Assembly: GCA_964030785.1 (NCBI GenBank)
Contig: OZ034968.1
Span: 58,438,299-58,502,298 of the forward strand
Length of the DNA: 64,000 bases
Source of the DNA: Siderastrea siderea
Lineage: Eukaryota > Cnidaria > Anthozoa > Scleractinia > Rhizangiidae
Reading direction: 5' to 3'
Of the stretch, positions 45,020 to 55,289 are shown piece after piece. A program made the position numbers and the translations under genes. Under the pieces are notes generated by a model. It saw only the letters and a list, made by a program, of their open reading frames with translations. It made no database searches and had not been told where the DNA came from. Positions within the stretch are counted from its first letter, which is position 1. Each line of letters opens with the position of its first letter.

Positions 45020-45925
45020 GGTTCAATTTTACCTGTTACCATCCCCCCCGGGCAACCCCCGGGACAAGTCCAGCCCTTCAGGCCCGGGGGTGGGGAATTG
45101 TTTGAAACGGTTTTGTCCCGGGGGTAGGGGGGCGGGGCAAATCGAAAATAACTTCTCGTTTTTCTAGTGAAGCACGTCACTAGCTTATCACTTCTCAATT
45201 GACACAATGGCGCCGGACCGCGTAGAGAAGACTGCCTATTTCCAGGGACAATCTCTAGAATTTGTAGCAGCCTGGTTGGAGAAGAATAATCTCTCGAAAT
45301 TAAAATCTGTATTCAAAGGCACGTTTATTATATATTGTTAAACGAAGGTGCGGTTGATGCGTACTCGAATGGATGGCGTTCATCACAAACATAGAAATAT
45401 TTCTTCAGCGTATTTGTATGAAACAGATGCACGGCTTTATATTAAACAGTGATCTCAGTCCAGTGTTCTTGTGAAACAAGCTAAGAAAAACTCCTTTTAA
45501 ATGCTGTCATCAATTTGCTCACCGGACCTCTTTTGTGCATATGCTATATTTAGAATAAAACATGCGGTGAAGAACATTTGATTTTCTTTACTCGCCAGCC
45601 GAATAACAGTGCGGTTAGACTTTTTTCTTCAGTTTTCTTTTTCAATGTAGTCTCATGTTTTTTAATACTATGCAATATCCTTCGTTCAGTAAACTCTAGA
45701 AAAGCGTTTAGGTTCTTGTCAAAACGTCTGGTTGTGCTATTGTACGGAAATCAATTTTGAACACAAAAACAACGTATTTGTGGTCGATGAGGAGTCCCGG
45801 GGGTGGGGAATTGTCTCTTTCTGCGTGCCCGGGGGTGGGGAATAGACCGCCAAGTAAGAATAAAATTGCAAATCCCCGGGGGTGTTCCCGGGGGGGGGAT
45901 GGTAACAGGTAGAATTGAACCCTGC
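45020..45925. repeat. nested GC-rich inverted repeat
   Basis: 'ttcaattttacctgttaccatcccccc' at 45022-45050, followed by CCCGGGGG-type runs, is mirrored at 45880-45918. It looks like a ~0.9 kb MITE nested in the hAT-like element. Multiple 'cccgggggtggggaatt' phrases occur (45083-45100, 45796-45845). Confidence 0.6.
45207..45317 (+). CDS. possible isolated exon within the TE
   Basis: An ATG in good context (acacaATGGCG) opens a 37-codon protein-like frame (MAPDRVEKTAYFQ ... FVAAWLEKNNLSKLKSVFK) ending near a possible splice site. It resembles the first exon of a longer helical protein. No continuation exists in the element. It is probably a remnant of a TE gene. Confidence 0.35.
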
Positions 45926-46536
45926 ATAACTTCCAGTTTGGTGTAGTTAAGTCTCTTCAAGAAAAACTCGTCAAAAACGACTTATCTAAGGACGATGATT
46001 CACTCGTAAACACAAGACACGTTTAACTCAATCGACACGCCGGAGACACATTTCAATGGTCATGGTCAATAAAATGTTTATGCTAACATGACGGCTGAAA
46101 GCTGTTCACTTGCCAGTAGATCGGTCACAAAAGCGATCGTAGGCTTTTCTTCGATTGTTTTGCTCGAATACAATACTGTAGATCCCAGCAAAGGGTTTTC
46201 AGCCCCTATATTAAAGCAGATATCATCGAGACACATGTGAAATTGTTGCGTTACATACTATGCGACGTTCATTGAAAAGGTCAGATTTCACGCGTTATGC
46301 AAATTTGATGCGCTTTGATCAGATTACATTCACTATTTTGTACAAATTCTTTTAAAGTTGTCATTAACTTTGAATTTCAATGTGAGTTTCATTTACTATT
46401 TTAATTTTGATCGAATGATAAAGTGCGGGGAAAAAGTTTGATTTGTTCTCGCGCAATTTATTTGAGGCCGCAGTACAGTATGCAAATTGCGTTCACTGTG
46501 AACTAAAAATAATTGCAGGAAAAAAAGCTTGCTATT

Positions 46537-46809
46537 TTACTCTAATTCACATGGTAAACAAAATGCACCATCGAGATATTTAGAGTATGCTAGCCAGGGA
46601 AATCTTTTTAGCCAGCTCCACACAAAATGACGGTTAGAATTCGAGCATTCCACTGACACTGGGAAGTCAAATAGCTCACCTGGTTTCCACACATTCTCTA
46701 TGAACTTGAGCTTGTCCTGGTCCGAATATGAGCTGATTTCCTTGAAAACCAAGCCAATATCGTACTGAGAACAGTCCTTCTTCCGACAAACTGGCTCGCC
46801 TCGAACCAT
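46537..46809 (-). pseudogene. hAT transposase N-terminal (TTF-type finger) exon
   Basis: A 90-codon frame ending in RHFVWSWLKRFPWLAYSKYLDGAFCLPCE. The R.F...WL..FPWL.YSK..DGAFCLPC signature is the TTF-type zinc finger found at the start of hAT/ZMYM1-like transposases. The rest of the transposase (dimerisation domain and catalytic acids) is missing from the element, so only the first exon survives. It agrees with the hAT-type ends of the host element. Confidence 0.65.
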
Positions 46810-47390
46810 GGTTTATAAATCAAAATCATGTCTTCCTCCGTAGCAAGTTAACGATGAACTCTAATCGGAACTCAACAAGAACAAACGAAGGGACTTCCAG
46901 GGAGAGGCTTCCCTTTATATACGATTGTCAGTAGTTTCCACGGTAGTTTGCGGCCTGAATAGCCAATCACAACCGAGTTTGAGTAGTTCGCAAGACAATG
47001 TGAGTGTTTCTGGCCAATCGAAGTGGGTTTTGAGTGATTTGTGACAAGAGCCATATACCATTCAGTCCCACCCACTGGGTACAAACTTGCTCCGGTCGTG
47101 CCTACGAATTTTTTCGCGTTGTTCTCGGAAGTATCGACAAAGGGACGAAACCGTGCGAACGGAGACTCGTCGAATTCGCTCAAGAAGGGCTGGGTTTGCT
47201 GTGTGATTGACGGAATAACGAGATGCGACGCTTTTTTCTTTGTTTTATTTCATAATAAACAATAAAACAAGGAGGATAATTGATTTCTTGAACTACAATG
47301 AAGACCCTTTGAAATAACAAACGCAGGTTTGGAAACATTTGAGTGATTTCTGGAAATCACTTGAACTACTCTGGATCCACCCCTGCATTC

Positions 47391-48990
47391 TTTACGCTTT
47401 CGATCGTATTGCTTCAATTTCCACTCATAAACTGTTCGAGAATGTACATAAAACCAGTGTTTAAAGTACTTTGCTATATTATTCGTGAATTCTCCATTTT
47501 TATACAGTTTATAAATTCGAATTTAAATGCAAACACAACGTCACGTTTGAAGAATTGCGTGACAAATTATACTGTAGTCAAGCTGAGCCTTGCTGCTAAC
47601 AATGGCTGTTCTTTAGCCTTTAAAACGTCTGGCTTCTGGCAAAGCAGCAGGCCTGTAGATTACCTGAATAGTTTTGCTTTGCCGTGATGTCAACAGTTCC
47701 TTCCTCGTAGTGAAGTCCTGTGGCTGGTGGTTTTGACTCTACCGTATCATAGTTTCCCAAAACGAACAAACACCGTCGGCGGTCAAACATTTCCGTGACG
47801 ATGTAGCGATTCCACGGTTTTTTTTTCTTGGCGAAGTAAACAAGTTTCTTGGCTATCTATGAGCTGAATAACTTCAAATTCCACCCGATACGTTTGGGTA
47901 ACGTCCTCACATTCAGCGAGAAAAAGCTTGGCAGCCTGGCGAATGCAACAATTCCCCACCCAACCACCCTCGCCAAGTGCTAGCCGATAGTCCGATTATC
48001 ATTAGAGTTCTGAGAACCACAGGTAGCCAAAGCTTGAGTTATGACTGAAAATTAATAAAATTTTATGAAATAAACAGTGATTCTTTGTTTATATCTTACG
48101 TACTTGCTATCTAGGGCAAAAATTCGCTCTCCGAGCGAGAATAAGCGTCTTTCTCATTTTTCTCCCAATTTTTATAGTATTATGCAAAGGTTGCACACTG
48201 ATCTGCCATTTCACCCGCACAAAAGCATACCTCTTTTCACTAAATGAGCTATATTTCTTGAAATGCGCCGTTTCCACTCACAATTTCCTCAAACGTGAAT
48301 GAATCCATAGTCGAAAAACAACCATACGCCTGAGAAGTTTCATCTTTCCCAACATTTTGTCACCATAAACGGCAATATTTTGAGCTTCTTTTATAAGAAA
48401 TCAAATGTCGGTATTCGACCGCCGACCTCTGGGCACAAATATATGCAAATATGCTTATTTCATCTCGCTGTTCTCTTCTCACTGGACAATTCGCACAATG
48501 GCGTGGACCTGAAAAAAACTACTGTGTCGGGGAGGTGTGAACGGTAAGCAAATGGTCACGCTTCACGCATGAAATGTTACACTCTGTTTACAATCTGCCG
48601 GGAAAAACCACCAGAGCCGGAGCCGCGAAGGAATAAACTGGTGTTCATTTCTCAAAAATAGTCCTGAAACTTTTCGGTCTGAAATATATTTCGGGGCTTT
48701 TTTTGGCTCGTTCGCTTTCGAAAAATGTTTCTCAAAAAGCCTGAAAGTGTTCCGAATTGTCCTCCAATATTTTGGGGATCTGTTCTGTAAAACCAAGCTC
48801 GAAAGGTCATTCTAGAGGCTGAGCACAGCTTGATTATTTTTTTTTTCGGGCATCAAACTGAACACATTTTACTCACCAGCCGTCTTGCTTGGTGTTTGCA
48901 ATGTTTTCATATCCTGTCATTAACTGTCAAGGCTTGTCAAATCTCCTTGGATTATTGGCTGTTCGCTTGAATGAACTTGAAACGGCGCTC
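47391..48990. other. intergenic with one coding-like block
   Basis: Apart from the minus-strand block at 47664-47992 (own entry), nothing is recognised. The minus frame at 48563-48796 is Lys/Phe-rich and lacks features. Confidence 0.35.
47664..47992 (-). pseudogene. coding-like exon, unknown family, frame-broken
   Basis: Minus-strand translation gives DYRLALGEGGWVGNCCIRQ, AAKLFLAECEDVTQTYRVEF, EVIQLID... . After an A9 run (47815-47823) it continues in the neighbouring frame with PWNRYIVTEMFDRRRCLFVL, GNYDTVESKPPATG and so on, up to a good donor (TTCAG|gtaatc) at 47664. Just upstream of DYR another one-base slip would open an acceptor (ttctcag at ~48012). Amino-acid composition and the donor argue for a real exon. 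I do not recognise the family. The breaks coincide with homopolymers. Confidence 0.4.
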
Positions 48991-48995
48991 ATTTA

Positions 48996-50014
48996 GGGGC
49001 CAACCATTTAACTCTTGAGGGGGGGAGTGGATGATTTCTGGTCAGCAAGCTTTTTTTTTTCTAGCAACCTGGTGGGCAGGATATTTTTTTCCCTTCTAAA
49101 TGCTCTGCAGAATATTTTTTTTCCCTCTTTATTTCTCTGCAGGATTTTTTTTTCTTCAAAAAAGTGTCGTGTTTACATTTACAGAATGTATTTACATTTA
49201 CATTGTGGTTATTGTTGTAATAGTTCAATATGGAGCTGCAAAGCCTTAAAATGTTGTAAGCTATACAAAATCATGCTATACAAAAACATGTTTTCGGAAA
49301 GTCATTCTTTACACTCATTTAATATTACGTCATAATATTAGTGATGCTCCACCGGTAGATTGAAAATGTTTAGTTTCTTATTTAAAAATAAAGCAAAAAG
49401 CAGTTCAGAAATGCTCATAGCATGGTAATTACTGCTAGAATCATAAGTTAAAATTTAAAAGTGGACTGAAGTCTCAAAAACAAATGTGAAAGCAGAATTG
49501 AAGTTAGTTGATCATGGTCTTATTTGAAAAATAGCACTTATAATCTTTGCTCAGCCTTTTTTCAGTCCACTTTTAAACATGGTTATGCTGCTATTCACTA
49601 GTTACAATTTAAAAGTGGACTGAAATCTCCAAAACAAGTGTGAAAGCAGAATTGAAGTTAGTTGATCATGGTCTAGTTTGAAAAATAGCTTTAGGGTAAC
49701 TGGAGTGGCTCGCTGGTTCACAGATTGTCAGACCCTATAAAGCTAAGAATGTATTGCACATTCTGAAGCATAACCAACTCCAGAGTTTAAAAGGAGCAGG
49801 GGAAGAATGGTTGCAGTTTTGCTGGGATTTTGTAAAGTCCCCCTGGAATGATGAAATAGCTTTGCAACATTTTTTTTTCTTGCTTCCAGCAGTGCAACAA
49901 TTTTTTTCTATTTCATTTGTGCTGCATGCAATTTTTTTCTTCCGACAAGGGCTTGCAGGAAATTTTTTTTCGAAATCATCCACACCCCCCCTCAAGAGTT
50001 AAATGGCCGGCCCC
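48996..50014. mobile_element. Harbinger-like MITE, TTA duplication
   Basis: The ~42-bp TIRs start GGGGCC and share CATTTAACTCTTGAGGGGGG; there are three mismatches. TTA flanks both ends (48993-48995, 50015-50017), the PIF/Harbinger target type. Inside are two direct ~85-bp repeats (49446-49531 and 49602-49690) and T-rich runs that create spurious Phe-rich frames. Confidence 0.8.
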
Positions 50015-50286
50015 TTACAAAAACAAAATAAAAATTATTCGACTGTTTAAATGAGTTATCTTCATCGCGTTCGGATGTTAACAAATAACATGAACTGCCA
50101 CTAAATAAAAATATTAGTCTGGTCAAAAATTTATACTGACATTTCACCGGCATTTTACTGGGATTACCCGAAAGAAAGGATCTGGGGAGCTTCGAAGCAC
50201 GTAATAAACTTATCGAAGAAATGTCGCGTAGGTTTTAGCAGCCGCGAAAAAATTCAAGCACTTTGAGGAACACACATTACTTACCT

Positions 50287-50760
50287 GATAAAATAGCTTT
50301 AAACTCAAAACTGCTTCGCTTAGAGCTACTTAAGTAACCCTTATATTTCGTTCTCTTACTTAAGACCATCGAGATTGAAATCAAACAAACAAACACCGTC
50401 CAAACATTCTTAACTCTGTGGCATAAGTTTTGCGGCTGCAAATTGTCTGAAATTCGAGCGCTTTTAAAAATGCAGAGAACTGTTTTTGGAAGCTTTTGGG
50501 ATATAATAGGTTCAAACCGACAACTGCTTCGCTTAAAGTTTTTCAAATAACTGTTATATTTCGTTCTCTAACTAGAGACCATGAAGATTCAAAACAAAGA
50601 AACACCAAACACGCTTTAATTAAATTATGCCGGCATAAGTTTTGCGGATGCGAAGTAAGCCTATATAAAGTTAGGCGCTTTCAGGAACGTACAAAACTGT
50701 TTTTGGAAGCTTTTGGGATAAAATAGCTTTAAACCGACAACTGCTTCGCTTAAAAGATTA
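50287..50760. repeat. 213-217-bp tandem repeat, ~2.2 copies
   Basis: Units begin at 50287, 50500 and 50717 with 'gata(a/t)aatag(c/g)tt(t/c)aaac' and contain 'caactgcttcgctta', 'atatttcgttctct' and 'cataagttttgcgg'. The copies differ by many substitutions, so it is an old satellite-type duplication. Confidence 0.8.
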
Positions 50761-51835
50761 TTACTATTGAAAAATTATAGGACAAGAAAATCGACAGTTG
50801 CACAAAGAGATGGACCGGACAGTCAAAATTGAAAGCAAAGCTTGTGCAGTAGTCTTGCGACTGTGCTTAGACCTATTGTTATGAATAAACAAACACAAAA
50901 TAATGGACAGAGAAATCATTTTTGAAAAAGTTTATTCGAAAACCCGTACGTTTATACTTAAATGCAATTCGCGTTATACTTCCAAAATCGTAGGTCGGTC
51001 CACGCGAGTGAAATCGGCTGAGCATGGCAAAATATTCAAGAACTGTCACAAATCTGAGCGCGTTTTCTAATAATCTTTTTAAAGTCAAAAGTAAATGACA
51101 CATTTCTAATGGCATAAATCAAATTTCCATTTCAAAACGTAATTTCTTTCACCGTAATACTCGAAATCATGTACCTTAGACCCTTTAAAAACTTCACTTA
51201 CTCGGTTGTGTTTCAGAACAGGGAAACTCTCCGCCGTGAAGAAAACAAAGCGATGAAGTCCTTTGAAGGCAGCTTTCGTAACTTGAACTTTTCGCCTTCT
51301 ACCAGTATTCTTTTGAACTTTTTCTTTCCGTTTATAGATATTAGATTTTTTTTTTGTCAAGTATAAAACTTCTGTACTCTCGAACAATCGTTAAATGCTA
51401 AAGAAGCTTAAGCTTTTAAAGAAACCTCCTTTTCAAAACCGACGATGGTCATGCGATTTCCCGCCAAGAAAAACGCCGGTTGCCCAAAAGCACCGTGCGA
51501 TTTCCCGCCAAGAAAAGATGGCATTCTCTACCCCCGTCAGGTTGTCTTGGGACTCCCCTCCCCCTCCCACAGAGTCTGTGCGGACGGACGGACGTACGGA
51601 TGTACGGACGTACGGACGTACGGACGGACGGTCACGTGACTACTACGTCACAACCAAAATTTCTCGGATTGTTAGGTTACCAAATTTCCTTAGCAATGGA
51701 GCTCCGCTGGCGGGCTTTGCCCGCAGGCTCCGCTATAACCCTGTGCTGAATCCCGTGTGTTTTTGGCGCGAAATCGCATGTTGACCCTCGTTGTAGCAAA
51801 ACAAGCAAAGACAACAAAAGTCAAAAACAAATTTG
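50761..51835. other. intergenic, no gene
   Basis: A short direct repeat 'gcgatttcccgccaagaaaa' occurs at 51455-51474 and 51498-51517, followed by the ACGG minisatellite and a 'ggagctccgctggcgggctttgcccgcaggctccgc' dispersed phrase (51697-51733). Frames here are by-products of repeats. Confidence 0.4.
51585..51632. repeat. ACGG/ACGT tetranucleotide minisatellite
   Basis: About twelve units of (C/T)ACGGACG, GTACGG and similar. It produces RTDVRT-type spurious peptide repeats in all frames. Confidence 0.85.
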
Positions 51836-51839
51836 TTAA

Positions 51840-53337
51840 GTAGCGCTTCAGCTAAGACGGAAAGTGAAAACAATAGGCCCGCGGCACCGGGAACCGTTGC
51901 AACGGTGCCCGCTGTTAACTACTAATTAAATTAGTAACAAAGTTTTCATTGGCCAAAGGAGCATTAGCGCGAAATTCAAACAGACTTTCTCAGAAAAATA
52001 ATCTTTATAGTACGATTGCCGAGCCTAATCTAACACACCATATATGTTTTGAGGCAACAAGTAATACAGCGTAATTTCAGCGAAATTGTATGTGAGGAAA
52101 GCTACATCTTTGAATTCAGCTCTTTGTATGTTCAAAATATCTATTGTTTTCCGTATTCGCGATAACAGAAATATCACTTACATGTAAGACCATTGGTTCA
52201 AATGTTCGCGGAAAATCAGACACCCGAATAGCGCGCGACTCCTCCTGCGCGAAACAAAACAATAACATACAACAGAATAAAAATGAAAATACAAGGTTTT
52301 CGATGACTTGTGGCGTTATATGCGCAAAGGTTTGTCGTTTATTTTATGATATTTACAAACTGTAAATGTTCATCAAAAACCTTCAAAAAATAAATCAGAA
52401 ATAGCGTCCAGCGCATCAAAAAACTACCGCCTTCCAGTGTATCTGTTTGTCCATTTCCAAGTCGCGGGAAAGTCTTCACCAGAAATAATAGGTCTCTTTC
52501 TTCCAGCTTGAGTCCCCTTAAGCTTGCACGGATTCCTCGTACAGAGCTGTAAGAGCATAAACAGGCAACAGAAAGAACGGTCAATTGTTCGTTGAAAGAA
52601 ATGTTTATGCTTCTCAAGCGACCAAGCAAGGTAGACTTTCGCTTTGAATATTGCCAGGTCAGATATTTTCACACAGCATTCGACGTTCAACAGCTGTACA
52701 GGTAGATATTTTGCTGCGGCAACAAGTTTAAGAAAATAGTCTGTGGAGATAAAAGTCCTGTTCAAGTTTATCCCTGTTAACCATGCAAAGAATTTTAGCG
52801 GCACTTTCTGATACAGCTTCCCCGTGTCGCCTAAATGCAGACGTCCTCAGCGTCTCGCGGGCATGCAGTCGATTTGCGGCCTTGAAATACAATTTTTCAC
52901 TAAGTCAGGCATACAGACGCCACACTACGAGATCTTCTGGCTCAAGATACTGAAAAGCAAGCGGCCAAAAACAGACAAGAGCCTCAACATGCCTTCAAGA
53001 CGCTTTTTCAATTCCACGATACAAATTACTTTCACTGCGTACGTGACCGCAGACGTGCCATGAAATTCGAGATACGACGGCAAAGCCCTCGTAACTTTTC
53101 TCGCGCACATACAAATTGCCCGATAAACTGCCAAACAATAGATCGGCACATTATCGTTCCATACTTGAAGGCTACGAGCGTGCAATCGACAATTTTCGTA
53201 GAAAATACGAAGAGAAAGTAATTTCAACCAATCAAATCGTTGCATTTTAATTGAATAAGCCAATTATGATGCGGTCGCGGGCGACATTCTTTGCATTCCT
53301 GTGCCGATTTCTCTTTCCGTCTTAGTCGAAGCGCTAC
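51840..53337. mobile_element. 1.5-kb TTAA-flanked DNA element
   Basis: Ends GTAGCGCTTC(A)GCTAAGACGG and inverse CCGTCTTAGTCGAAGCGCTAC, with TTAA on both sides (51836-51839, 53338-53341). TTAA targets indicate piggyBac or Kolobok type. Minus-strand frames at 52925-53263 and 52424-52804 look marginally coding (KVTRALPSYLEFHGTSAV) but match nothing I know. They may be decayed transposase. Confidence 0.75.
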
Positions 53338-53692
53338 TTAATGGAAAAAAAAAGTTCAAGGAACACTCAGTTGTCTTTTTGGTGGAAGGGGAAAAGTTCA
53401 ATTTAGGCGAAAGAAATTAGGCGATAAAGTTCAGGCAAAAAGTTCAAATTTGCCTCGTCGGTTCTGTTCAATCTCGGTCGGTACACCGCTTGAGTTGGCA
53501 GCTTTTTGCAGCGGTTTCGACGCCAAATATAGCAGAGCTAGTGCTTTTTGGTTTTTTTCTGTCCACAACCATGGTTTTTACGGCGTTTCGAACACATTTT
53601 GCAGGAAAAACACCAGCATTTTCACGCTGATTGGCAGCTTGTCACGAAGAAAGAAATAAGTATTAAAATTAACGCCAAATATATCGTTAAAC

Positions 53693-53880
53693 GCCCATGG
53701 CCTAGTGGACCGAGTCATCGGCATCTTACGCTGACGAGCCCGGTTCGACACTCAGAGGGAACAGGTGGTTTTTTTTCTTTTGTTTTTTTTTTTTTAATTT
53801 AACGACTTGAATGAGAGTATTTTCACAAATTAATAACTGCCAGCAAAAAAAAACAACAACAACAAAAAAAAAAAAAAAAC
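53693..53880 (+). repeat. tRNA-derived SINE-like sequence
   Basis: 'tggcctagtggaccga' (A-box-like) and 'ggttcgacactc' (B-box-like, ~53741) are spaced as in a tRNA. Poly-T and a long A-rich tract (53845-53880) follow. The cloverleaf is imperfect. Confidence 0.4.
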
Positions 53881-54137
53881 AGACAAAACAAAAAGGGGGG
53901 CTCCGCTTTTAGGCTTGGCTAAATCTATATATTATTTATATTGGCAAGCACCCCCTACAAAGGTCAAGTGTCAAAGTTATAGGAGACACCGGCTAGGAAA
54001 ATGGTTTCTCCTTCGTAAAAAATTGTTTTCCCTTAAGAATAATACTGATAACACTTGAGTTGAGTAGTCCATTTTAGCGATCCGTATTGGAAAATCCGCA
54101 GTTCAGTCATACAAACTAAAATGAAATGCGTAGAAAG

Positions 54138-54194
<57 letters not shown>

Positions 54195-54195
54195 T
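54138..54195. repeat. (TTA)n microsatellite
   Basis: About 19 uninterrupted TTA/ATT units. Confidence 0.95.
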
Positions 54196-55005
54196 TATTT
54201 ATAGCTTGATGGTAAATTGTCTTTCCCGTTTTCAATAAAGATTGTTCTATGTCTTCGTGATATTATCGGCTAATAATTAATAATACATAAGACTGAATAA
54301 TAGTAATAAACAATAAACCTAGGGAAAACCGGGAAAGAAGTGTCTTTAAATCAACAGAACGATAGTTGTAAATAGACTCGTTTCTCAGTTTTAGTTTGTT
54401 TTCCACCGGTTTCTGAATTACTATTCCGGGGCGTTTTCTAATTTCTATTCAACAACAAGACCTGATATCTTATATACAGAGTATCTTCCCGCGCAAGAGG
54501 AACACTGAGCATTTTCGTATTCTAGCAACCTCCAGGAAAAGGTTAAACCTATTTCCGCCGTTCCTTTTTTTCTCGGTTGAATGATGATCCGTTTTTCGAT
54601 ATAATGCAACAGTTTTTTGAATTTTCCCTGCTATTGTCCGTTCCAGTCCCTTGAAAAATCCCCAAAAATTTGAGTCGGAGTGTGCGATGCGCTTCTCAAA
54701 ACCCATTCGCTTTTTTCAAGCCAAATATATCGGTGACTTTCACAACCCTGTTTCAAGACTGACCAAGAATTCGATTCGTTATTTCAGACCAAGCCGTTGC
54801 AGCACGTACACATACACTCTGATACATGATGGCAGCTGCCCAGGAAGTGCTTCAGTTTGCGTAAACAATTGAGAAGGGTTTCAAATATTAATCAGACCGC
54901 ACTTCACAAGAGATGAAAAATAATAAAAAGTAGCTGTTCTTCTAAAAATAGTACCTAATTCCAGACCAGAGGACAAGTTTTCAGTGTAGCAATTTACTAT
55001 TTATT

Positions 55006-55260
55006 TAGTATTGCCTGAGGATGATTCTGATATAGAATCGAAACACTGTCATCCTGCATTATTTGTTTCTTGTATTACTATGCATACTATGCATGTTTGT
55101 CACAGGTATTTCCCGTGCGCATGTAAGATCAAATGGGATTCATCCACGTGCTGTTCCCATCGTGGCTTTGTAGCTCAGATGGTAGAGCAGTGGGCTAGTA
55201 ACCCGAAGGTCGTGGGTTCGAGTCCCACCTAAGCCACTGAATTTTTTCAGTGGCTTTGGA
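55006..55260 (+). mobile_element. 255-bp retroinsertion with 28-bp direct repeats
   Basis: A perfect 28-bp direct repeat (54978-55005 = 55261-55288, starting TTTTCAGTGTAGC) flanks the insert, as left by a retrotransposon endonuclease. The insert starts 'tagtattgcctgaggatgattctg...gaatcgaaac', a common cnidarian repeat phrase. It ends with a tRNA-Thr-like module and 'aattttttcagtggctttgga'. In usual tRNA-SINEs the tRNA part is at the 5' end; here it is at the 3' end. Confidence 0.8.
55164..55236 (+). tRNA. tRNA-Thr(AGT)-like gene within the insertion
   Basis: 73 nt. Acceptor GGCTTTG/TAAGCC, D stem GCTC/GAGC with loop AGATGGTA, anticodon loop CTAGTAA (anticodon AGT, T33 present), T arm GTGGG-TTCGAGT-CCCAC perfect, discriminator A. 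One mismatch in the acceptor stem and a weak base of the anticodon stem. A poly-T run (55242-55247) follows as a Pol III terminator. It is closer to a working tRNA than the 30684 copy, but its place inside a TSD-bounded insert suggests a SINE/retro-tRNA. Confidence 0.6.
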
Positions 55261-55289
55261 TTTTCAGTGTAGCAATTTACTATTTATTC

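Larger units (their letters stand above)
44823..47385. mobile_element. internally deleted hAT-like element, CATTC duplication
   Basis: Ends CAGGGGTGGATCCAG (44823-44837) and the exact inverse CTGGATCCACCCCTG (47371-47385). CATTC flanks both sides (44818-44822, 47386-47390). CAGGGG ends are hAT-type; the 5-bp duplication suits the minority hAT groups that make short duplications. It contains two exon remnants (45207 + and 46537-46809 -) and a nested GC-rich inverted repeat (45020-45925). It is non-autonomous. Confidence 0.8.
53342..54970. other. intergenic, simple repeats
   Basis: Apart from the SINE-like sequence and the (TTA)n run listed separately, there are poly-A and A/C-rich tracts (53845-53890) and a 'ggggggctccgctttt' repeat phrase (53894). 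No gene is recognised. Confidence 0.4.

Noticed and set aside
49015..50002. Phe-rich membrane-like proteins on both strands
   Set aside because: They arise from T-runs within a Harbinger-like MITE.
51395..51784. RTDVRT repeat protein
   Set aside because: A product of the ACGG minisatellite; all three frames give similar repeats.
55164..55236. Ordinary chromosomal tRNA-Thr gene
   Set aside because: It may fold well, but it is inside a 255-bp insert bounded by perfect 28-bp duplications. It was kept as tRNA-like with moderate confidence rather than as a certain functional gene.
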